Assembly: GCA_016199325.1 (NCBI GenBank)
Contig: JACQGW010000299.1
Coordinates: 1 to 8,296, forward strand
Source: Chloroflexota bacterium
GTDB taxonomy: Bacteria > Chloroflexota > Dehalococcoidia > JACQGW01
DNA length: 8,296 nucleotides
Direction: 5' to 3'
The translations under genes and the position numbers were made by a program. Positions within the stretch are counted from its first letter, which is position 1. Each line of letters opens with the position of its first letter. Positions 1 through 4,915 of the stretch are shown here, piece by piece. The notes below the pieces were generated by a model. That model worked only from the letters and a program-made list of their open reading frames with translations, did no database searches and had not been told where the DNA came from.

Positions 1-2064
1 GATGCCGTCAGTCGCTTCGGCTGCCATACCATGTTCGCCCCTCGCAACTGCAATCGTCACGATCATGTTACCATAATATCGCGAAGGTCAATAGAGACGG
101 CCGAGCGGCACATCGTGCCGCCCAAGGTCTCCGAGCTGCTGGCGGAAGAGCACGGGATGTTCGATACGCCCACAGGGCTGGACAAGGCCGCCTACCAGAC
201 CATCATCAGTCGAGAGAGCGGCACGTTCAAAGCGATCGACGGCACGCTGCCGCCGGACGGCGCCGCCGACCCCGAAAACTACTCCCTGCCCTTCTTCGAC
301 GTCGACCATCTCGCAGTCCCGTACCTGCCGGATCCCATCGCCGCCGGCGCCGCCTTCGCCGGTCTGCCGGGCCTGCTCGCCGGCACCGCGCAGACCTTCT
401 CCTTTGCGACGGCCTCCCAGAGCGTGAGCCCGCTGTATCCGTCGAACAAGGTGCCGTTCCGCCTCCTGCTTCGCGGCGATGGAGCCACCGGCCAGGCGCC
501 ATCGCCGGACCTGAGCCAGCGGGTGCTCCACGTCTATCTGCCCCCCGGCGAAACCGCCACCGTGCGGCTCAGTTGCTACCTCGACGCCGCCGATCTCGAC
601 AAGATGGGCATCTGGCAGTGGCTCAACGCGCAGCCAAACTCTCCGGCTTTGCAGGTCATCAAGACCGAGGTCCGGAACAAGGTGACCCAGGGCAAACTCT
701 GGATGCTCACGCCGTTCCGCGAGGTCCAACTGGTCCATGCCGTCCAGCAGCCGCTGAACGCCCCGGACCTCGAGCCCGTCCAGGCCGTCAAGCAGATCGG
801 CAATACGTTCGCCTACATTTCGGCCAACTGCACCGTTCACGGCAAGAGCACGAACCGCCTGGACGTCGTCGCCACCTGGAAGGAGAAGATCGACGCGCTC
901 GCCGAGCCGGCATACCGGGAGATCGACGGGACCGCGCAGGTGTACACGAAGCAGATACAGAACGAGACGCTCATCCGCTTTCAAAACCAGCGCCACGACT
1001 TCGGCGATACGAAATACCGGCTGGTGACCTACACGGCCGTCGGGACGTCCCGCTTCCAGGAGTACTTCCCACCCAACGTCGATGTGACGCGACCGTCGCC
1101 GGTGCCCCGGCAGGTCGCCATCCTCAATTCGGCCCGGCCCGCCGCGCCGAAGGTACTGTACGTGGTGCCGATCTTCGGCTGGCAGACGAGCCCGCCCGGC
1201 CAGACGGTGATCAATCGGAAGCGCCTCGGCGGAGGGCTCCGGGTCTACCTGGAGCGCCCCTGGTTCTCGTCGGGCGACGGCGAGCAGCTCGGCGTCGTCT
1301 GCATGATCCAGCCGCCGGGCTGGCAGCCAGCAAATGGCGTTCCACCGGAGCTCCAGCCCTACGTGACCCAATGGGGGAGAGACGCGACGTGGGACACGCC
1401 CTCGCCCGGCAACCTCCCGATGCCCACTCACTTCACGCGCGGGGTGCAGGTGCGGACGCAGAGCCAGACGGACATCACGCTTGCCGAGCTGGCGAACCGA
1501 GGCGTCCTCGTCGTCGGCCACGACGTCCACTACGACGAGGTGCGCCAGCTCTGGTACAGCGATCTCCAGGTGGATCCGGGCGACTCCTACTTCCCCTTCA
1601 TTCGGCTGGCGCTGGCGCGCGTCCAGCCGAGCTCGGTCGACGGCGCCCACCTGTCGCGCGTCGTCCAGACCGACTTCGTGCAACTGGCGCCCGATCGCGA
1701 GGCGACGATCTGGCGCTATGAGGGACTCCAGTCGATCGACGTCCGAGTGGAGGGGATCAGCTACTGGTACACGAACCCCTCCTGGGCAGCGGGGCAGCCG
1801 GGCGTCGAGGTGACCGTCCAGACACGGGATCCCGACATCGGGGGCGAGCTCGGCTGGAAGAACGGCGCCTCCTACCCTCTGACGACGGTTGTGGGCCAGG
1901 GCTCAAACGTGATCTCGACCGGTCGGGTGCCGCTGCCTCACAAGATCGGCGAGGAGCCGATGCGGCTGGTCATCCAGGAATATGAGAAGTACACTCCCGA
2001 CACGGCCGAAAACCCCACGAATTGGGTCGGCCGGGTGATCTACGCCGACACGTTCGAGATCTAG
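1..2064 (+). CDS. Large uncharacterised protein, 5' end probably beyond the window
   Basis: I do not recognise a family. The reading frame is open from base 1 to a TAG at 2062-2064, with 677 residues from the first ATG at 31. No Shine-Dalgarno sequence precedes that ATG, and the frame has no stop upstream of it, so the gene probably begins outside the window. The protein is soluble-looking, with no signal peptide or membrane segment visible, and is rich in Pro, Trp, Tyr and alternating hydrophobic stretches typical of beta structure. Numbered from the ATG at 31, distinctive stretches are a Ser-Ile-Glu-Thr-Ala-Glu-Arg-His segment at 20-27, LTPFREVQLVHAVQQPL at 226-242, a YVVPIFGW stretch at 377-384 and VVGHDVHYDEV at 494-504. 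Cysteines are few (7, 182, 267, 424). Codon use over roughly the first 100 bases is less GC-rich (ATA, TCA, AGG codons) than the rest. The downstream neighbour is convergent, so this gene is not in the helicase operon. Confidence 0.8.
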   Translation, partial: DAVSRFGCHTMFAPRNCNRHDHVTIISRRSIETAERHIVPPKVSELLAEEHGMFDTPTGLDKAAYQTIISRESGTFKAIDGTLPPDGAADPENYSLPFFDVDHLAVPYLPDPIAAGAAFAGLPGLLAGTAQTFSFATASQSVSPLYPSNKVPFRLLLRGDGATGQAPSPDLSQRVLHVYLPPGETATVRLSCYLDAADLDKMGIWQWLNAQPNSPALQVIKTEVRNKVTQGKLWMLTPFREVQLVHAVQQPLNAPDLEPVQAVKQIGNTFAYISANCTVHGKSTNRLDVVATWKEKIDALAEPAYREIDGTAQVYTKQIQNETLIRFQNQRHDFGDTKYRLVTYTAVGTSRFQEYFPPNVDVTRPSPVPRQVAILNSARPAAPKVLYVVPIFGWQTSPPGQTVINRKRLGGGLRVYLERPWFSSGDGEQLGVVCMIQPPGWQPANGVPPELQPYVTQWGRDATWDTPSPGNLPMPTHFTRGVQVRTQSQTDITLAELANRGVLVVGHDVHYDEVRQLWYSDLQVDPGDSYFPFIRLALARVQPSSVDGAHLSRVVQTDFVQLAPDREATIWRYEGLQSIDVRVEGISYWYTNPSWAAGQPGVEVTVQTRDPDIGGELGWKNGASYPLTTVVGQGSNVISTGRVPLPHKIGEEPMRLVIQEYEKYTPDTAENPTNWVGRVIYADTFEI

Positions 2065-2075
2065 CGGGGGGGCGA

Positions 2076-2107
2076 GCTGTCAACGGCCGGGGACGGGCTG
2101 TCAACGG
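2076..2107. repeat. Two direct copies of GCTGTCAACGG, 21 bp apart
   Basis: The 11-mer GCTGTCAACGG occurs at 2076-2086 and again at 2097-2107, just downstream of the stop codon of the large unknown gene. The second copy is the beginning of an inverted-repeat arm (2097-2134) that recurs on the other side of the Uma2 gene. No hairpin followed by a T-run, and so no standard intrinsic terminator, is visible in the 94-bp convergent gap. Confidence 0.75.
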
Positions 2108-2134
2108 ATTCGGGGAACGGATTACACGGATGGG
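2097..2134 (+). repeat. Left arm of a 38-position imperfect inverted repeat
   Basis: This stretch begins with GCTGTCAACGGATTC and continues with two ACGGAT-type cores. Its reverse complement is found at 3267-3304: the first 15 positions match perfectly, and by eye 31 of 38 match overall without gaps. The two arms enclose about 1.1 kb that contains the whole Uma2 gene and several other repeats. ACGGATT-containing sequences of this kind are common dispersed repeats, so the pair may be two independent insertions rather than the ends of one element. Confidence 0.7.
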
Positions 2135-2158
2135 CGCCTCGTTGGTAGCCTGAACCGA

Positions 2159-2731
2159 CTACGGGAAGAGGTCGGCCATATCCAGGCGCGCGTCCGGTCG
2201 AGCAAGGGGGCTGATGGTCTCCCCTGGTAGGAAAATGGTCCGGGTGCGGTAGCCGAAGCCGCCCGGCGCGGCCGGGAGCGGGCCCGGCTCACGGTGGATT
2301 TCGAGCTGGCGGTGAACCAGGTTGACGACCCAGTAGTCGGGAATGCCCGCCCTGGCGTAGACGCCTCCCTTGACGTCGCGGTCGAAGGCGAGCGACGTAT
2401 CGGCGATCTCTACGACGAGCAGCGCCGAGGTGGGATGGGTGCCCAGGTAGTCGCGAGGCGCGCCCGGCACGACTGCCACGTCGGGCTCCGGCTCAGAGTG
2501 CTCGCCGAGCGCGAGGGGAAGACGTAAGCGAACGTCGCAATCCGGTTTCACGGTATCCCGCAGCGCGTCGCCTATCAGGCTGATGCAAACCGCACGGTGG
2601 CTCGTGGGCGGAGGCACCACCACGATCTCGCCCTCGATCAGCTCGACGCGCTGGTCCGGTCGGAAAATGCCGACCTCGGCCATCCGTTGGTACTCTGCAC
2701 GGGTCCAGCGACGCAGTTCCGGCGTGCTCAT
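2159..2731 (-). CDS. Uma2 family (DUF820) PD-(D/E)XK nuclease-like protein
   Basis: The 190-residue protein has the full Uma2/DUF820 layout and usual family length: an N-terminal helix, the RVELIEGEIVVV strand pair (28-39), EPEPDVAVVP (80-89), LLVVEIADTS (104-113), then DVKGGVYARAGIPDYWVVN (119-137). Likely metal and catalytic residues are Glu33, Asp84, Glu108 and Lys121, matching the PD-(D/E)XK restriction-endonuclease fold known for this family. Its cellular role is unknown; such genes occur in many copies in Cyanobacteria, Chloroflexota and Deinococcota. I chose the ATG at 2731 because GGAGGAGAG lies just upstream. An in-frame TTG further upstream (2770) would place the predicted -10 box inside the coding sequence. 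The gene is convergent with the large unknown gene and divergent from the helicase operon, separated from the latter by repeat-filled DNA. The family call is firm; nuclease activity is inferred from the conserved residues. Confidence 0.93.
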   Translation of the reverse strand: MSTPELRRWTRAEYQRMAEVGIFRPDQRVELIEGEIVVVPPPTSHRAVCISLIGDALRDTVKPDCDVRLRLPLALGEHSEPEPDVAVVPGAPRDYLGTHPTSALLVVEIADTSLAFDRDVKGGVYARAGIPDYWVVNLVHRQLEIHREPGPLPAAPGGFGYRTRTIFLPGETISPLARPDARLDMADLFP

Positions 2732-2740
2732 CTGCGCCCC

Positions 2741-2749
2741 CTCTCCTCC
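2741..2749 (-). promoter_or_regulatory. Ribosome binding site of the Uma2 gene
   Basis: On the minus strand the sequence reads GGAGGAGAG, a near-perfect anti-16S match, a few bases upstream of the ATG at 2731. It decides the start in favour of the 190-residue protein. It lies almost at the predicted 5' end of the transcript, leaving an unusually short leader of roughly 18 nt. Confidence 0.8.
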
Positions 2750-2755
2750 AACAGC

Positions 2756-2764
2756 AGTATACCA
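2756..2764 (-). promoter_or_regulatory. Extended -10 promoter for the Uma2 gene
   Basis: The minus strand reads TGGTATACT, a TGnTATAAT-type extended -10 element with one mismatch in the hexamer. No convincing TTGACA-like -35 is seen 16-18 bp upstream, as is usual for extended -10 promoters. Transcription would start near 2749, immediately at the Shine-Dalgarno sequence. Confidence 0.6.
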
Positions 2765-2790
2765 CGACAAGGAAGCCGCCAGGTGAGCGC

Positions 2791-2832
2791 GGCAACTCGC
2801 AGGAACTCGCAGGAACTCAGGGAAGCTCGGGG
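2791..2832 (+). repeat. 10-bp-period AGGAACTCGC array
   Basis: The 10-mer is repeated in phase across 2791-2830 (GGCAACTCGC, AGGAACTCGC, AGGAACTCAG, GGAAGCTCGG), decaying at both ends. The array runs into GGGAAGCTCGG at 2820-2830. The same combination occurs in the opposite orientation at 3408-3469. It lies just upstream of the Uma2 promoter. Confidence 0.75.
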
Positions 2833-2837
2833 GAATG

Positions 2838-2927
2838 CTCCGTCATGCTGAGCCGCAGCGAAGCATCTCCGCGGGGCCAACAAGGAACGCCCGGGGAGAT
2901 GCTTCGCTGCGGCTCAGCATGACGGAG
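2838..2927. repeat. 33-bp perfect inverted repeat (REP-like hairpin)
   Basis: Positions 2838-2870 and 2895-2927 are exact reverse complements over 33 bp, separated by a 24-nt loop (2871-2894). Each arm contains GTCATGCTGAGCCGCAGCGA. In single-stranded DNA or RNA this would fold into a very stable stem. No T-run follows, so it is not a standard terminator. Part of the arm recurs at 8194-8217 (24 of 24 identical) and at 8257-8278 (one mismatch), which shows it belongs to a dispersed family. GTCATGCTGAGC-type repeats resemble palindromic elements seen across several bacterial phyla; membership of a RAYT-mobilised REP family is inference only. Confidence 0.85.
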
Positions 2928-3011
2928 GGAACAAGGAACGCCCGGGGAGATGCTTCGCTGCAGCTCAGCATGACGGAGGGAACGAGGAACGCCCGGGGAG
3001 ATGCTTCGCTG
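2881..3011 (+). repeat. 51-bp tandem repeat, about 2.6 copies
   Basis: Units begin at 2881, 2932 and 2983, an exact 51-bp period. Each starts with a CAAGGAACGCCCGGGG-like segment (CGAGGAACG in the third) and, in the first two, ends with the right arm of the inverted repeat. The third copy is truncated after GATGCTTCGCTG. Copies differ by single substitutions (for example CTGCGGCTC versus CTGCAGCTC). The first copy shares its palindromic half with the upstream inverted repeat, so the tandem amplification involved the hairpin's right arm. Confidence 0.85.
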
Positions 3012-3266
3012 GACAAGCGTGGCCTCTCGTGCGTGATGCGATCATGGCCGCCAGGGATGAGGTTGCGATGGGTGAGCTCCCCGGTTGGTGAGGTGAGCGG
3101 GCCGGGCGCTCGGTCCCCATGGGCGGCGCAGGTGGAGGCCGCGGAACGGCGGGGGACAAGCCACCCGCGCTACGGAGGCGAGCCTGGCAAGTGTGCGGTG
3201 GCTTCTGTAGCCACGGGGCAGGCGAGGACGCCTGCGCTCCCAGGGAGGCACGGCGCGGCGAGCGTC
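3012..3266. other. Gene-free spacer with small hairpins
   Basis: I see no credible gene here. Two short hairpins are visible: GTGGCT/AGCCAC at 3198-3203 and 3209-3214 with a 5-nt loop, and GCAGGCG/CGCCTGC at 3218-3224 and 3229-3235 with a 4-nt loop. The second, with its GAGGACGCCTGCGCTCCC surroundings, resembles widespread dispersed repeats of GC-rich bacteria. Open frames across this stretch are low-complexity translations of the repeats. Confidence 0.5.
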
Positions 3267-3304
3267 CCAATCCGTTCAATCCGTGCGGAGAATCCGTTGA
3301 CAGC
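3267..3304 (-). repeat. Right arm of the 38-position imperfect inverted repeat
   Basis: The last 15 bases, GAATCCGTTGACAGC at 3290-3304, are the exact reverse complement of 2097-2111. The rest matches the left arm imperfectly, including two ATCCGT-type cores. See the left arm for interpretation. Confidence 0.7.
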
Positions 3305-3407
3305 TTCCGTTCCCACCGCGCCGGCGAGCCGGGGATTTCATCCGCGTTCGGCCCGCAGGCACGGCGTGCCCGCTCTCCCCACGCCCCCCAGGCTCTCCCG
3401 ACTTCCT

Positions 3408-3469
3408 CCGAGCTTCCCCGCTCTCCCCCGAGTTCCCATGAGTTCCTATGAGTTCCTACGAGTTCCCTC
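3408..3469 (-). repeat. Inverted 10-bp-period array (GAGTTCCTAT)
   Basis: Four in-phase 10-mers at 3430-3469 read GAGTTCCCAT, GAGTTCCTAT, GAGTTCCTAC and GAGTTCCCTC. Their reverse complement is AGGAACTC-type, as in the array at 2791-2830. CCGAGCTTCCC at 3408-3418 is the exact reverse complement of GGGAAGCTCGG at 2820-2830. The plus strand around the array is strikingly pyrimidine-rich from about 3368 to 3496, right up to the helicase promoter. Confidence 0.75.
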
Positions 3470-3499
3470 GTCCCCAAGTTCCCCCGCCCTCTCCCGATG

Positions 3500-3508
3500 T
3501 GCTACACT
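3500..3508 (+). promoter_or_regulatory. Extended -10 promoter giving a leaderless helicase transcript
   Basis: TGCTACACT fits TGnTATAAT with two hexamer mismatches (TACACT keeps the key A at position 2 and T at position 6). It ends 6 nt before an in-frame GTG at 3515, so transcription starting about 7 nt downstream would begin at or next to that codon. The sequence before the alternative ATG at 3497 is almost all pyrimidine and has no Shine-Dalgarno motif. No good -35 hexamer is seen. Confidence 0.5.
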
Positions 3509-3514
3509 CAGGCT

Positions 3515-4915
3515 GTGGATGTGACCCTTCGCTTGCTTGGCGCTGACCTGGCCGCCGTGCCGGCCCGCTGGCCGGCGGCGGAGCTCGCCGGGCTCGACCC
3601 GGCGCTCATCGCCGACCCTCGCCGCCGGCTCTTTCGGACCCAGCCCCGGCACTACGTCCGCCTGAAGGCGCGGCTGATCGAAGCCGGCCATCAGGTGCAG
3701 GTCGCCTTTGACGACCGGCCGGCATTCGGCTTCGTCGCGGCGCCGCGGCTCACCCCGCGGCCGTATCAGGCCGAGGCCCTGGACGCCTGGGAATCGGCCG
3801 GCTGCCGGGGCGTCGTCGTTCTGCCGACCGGCTCGGGGAAGACCCTCGTCGCCCTGCTGGCGGCCGCCCGCCTCGGGCTCCGTACCGTCGTCCTCGTCCC
3901 GACCATCGACCTGCTCGACCAGTGGCGCCGGGCCGCCCTGCGTGACCTGCAGCTCCCGGACGAGGCCGCGGGCGTCTGCGGCGGCGGCGAGTGGACGCCG
4001 GCCGCCTTCACCGCCATGACCTATCAATCGGCCGCCCTGCGACCGGCCGAGCTCCACCGGTTCGGCTTCCTCATCGCCGACGAGGTCCACCACCTGCCGG
4101 CCGATTCCTACCGGCGGACCGCCGACGCCGCCTGGACGCCGTTCCGGCTCGGCCTCTCGGCAACGCCGGAGCGCGGCGACGAGCGGCACGCCGACCTGGA
4201 CGAGCTGATCGGCCCGGTCGTCTACCGCGCTGAGCCGGCCGCCTTGACCGCCGCCGGCCACCTGGCGCCCTATCGGGAGGAGCGAGTCGCCGTCCGGCTG
4301 AGCCAGAGCGAGCAGGTCGAATACGCGCAGGCCGCCGACGTCTACCGGCGCTTCCTGCGTGAGCGGCGGGCGCCGATGGCCTCGGCGGCCGATTTCCAGC
4401 GGCTGGTCCGCCAGTCTGGCGCCGACCCGGCGGCCCGCGAGGCGCTGCTCGCCTTCGGCCAGGCCCGGCGGATCGCGTTCAACGCCGAGGCCAAGCTCCA
4501 GGCCGTCGAGGAGCTGCTGGTCCGCCACGCCGCCGACCGGGTCGTCGTCTTCTCCGAGTCGAACGACGCCGTCGACGCCCTGGCGCGGACGCTCTGTCTG
4601 CCGGCGATCACGCACCTGACGCCGCCGGCCGAGCGGCGGGCGATCCTCGACCTGCTCCGGCGCGGCGAGCTGACGAAGGTCGTCACCGGCCGGGTGCTGA
4701 ACGAGGGCGTCGACCTGCCCGAGTGCAACGTCGCCATCGTGCTCTCCGGCAACGCCACGCGTCTGGAGTACGTCCAGCGGCTCGGGCGCATCCTGCGGCC
4801 GAAGGCCGACGGCGGTGAGGCCATCCTCTACGAGCTGGTCACCGAAGAGACCGCCGAGGTTCGGACGGCCGCCCGCCGCCGCCGGCCGGTCGCCTGGAAC
4901 ACGGATTCGGTATGA
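3515..4915 (+). CDS. XPB/Rad25-family DNA repair helicase (SF2)
   Basis: This is an ATP-dependent superfamily 2 DNA helicase/translocase of the short archaeal/bacterial XPB type, acting on cytoplasmic DNA. Counted from the GTG start, the 466-residue protein has an N-terminal region of about 75 residues where XPB carries its damage-recognition domain. Then come RPYQ (82-85), Walker A LPTGSGKT (103-110), motif Ia LVPTIDLLDQW, the XPB-typical DEVH box (189-192), motif III SATPER (215-220), a helical insert at about 260-324 where the thumb domain sits, motif V TGRVLNEGVDLPECN (391-405) and motif VI QRLGRILRPK (421-430). The RED motif that defines XPB reads Arg-Gly-Asp (220-222). An in-frame ATG lies at 3497, but the -10 box overlaps the codons after it, favouring GTG 3515. 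The TGA overlaps the next gene's ATG, so the nuclease is translationally coupled. In archaea this helicase partners with Bax1, and the neighbour here is exactly that family, which strengthens the call. Confidence 0.93.
   Translation: MDVTLRLLGADLAAVPARWPAAELAGLDPALIADPRRRLFRTQPRHYVRLKARLIEAGHQVQVAFDDRPAFGFVAAPRLTPRPYQAEALDAWESAGCRGVVVLPTGSGKTLVALLAAARLGLRTVVLVPTIDLLDQWRRAALRDLQLPDEAAGVCGGGEWTPAAFTAMTYQSAALRPAELHRFGFLIADEVHHLPADSYRRTADAAWTPFRLGLSATPERGDERHADLDELIGPVVYRAEPAALTAAGHLAPYREERVAVRLSQSEQVEYAQAADVYRRFLRERRAPMASAADFQRLVRQSGADPAAREALLAFGQARRIAFNAEAKLQAVEELLVRHAADRVVVFSESNDAVDALARTLCLPAITHLTPPAERRAILDLLRRGELTKVVTGRVLNEGVDLPECNVAIVLSGNATRLEYVQRLGRILRPKADGGEAILYELVTEETAEVRTAARRRRPVAWNTDSV

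Noticed and set aside
88..1683. Long minus-strand open frame opposite the large unknown gene
   Set aside because: It is the usual antisense shadow in GC-rich DNA: Arg/Ala/Gly/Leu-rich, no motifs, and the plus-strand frame has better codon structure and runs to the window edge.
2838..2927. Intrinsic terminator for one of the divergent genes
   Set aside because: The stem is strong, but no T-run follows on either strand, and it lies upstream of both flanking genes rather than after a stop codon.
2881..3011. Possible CRISPR array
   Set aside because: The copies are directly adjacent with no unique spacers, the unit is 51 bp, and no cas genes are nearby.
2097..3304. Complete insertion sequence
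   Set aside because: No transposase is encoded between the arms, no target duplication is visible, and other repeats are interleaved with the arms.
2835..3524. A 229-residue plus-strand open frame with an internal 17-residue repeat
   Set aside because: The repeat is simply the 51-bp DNA tandem repeat translated (51 is a multiple of three). The frame continues through pyrimidine-rich DNA with no domain-like sequence and overlaps the helicase start.
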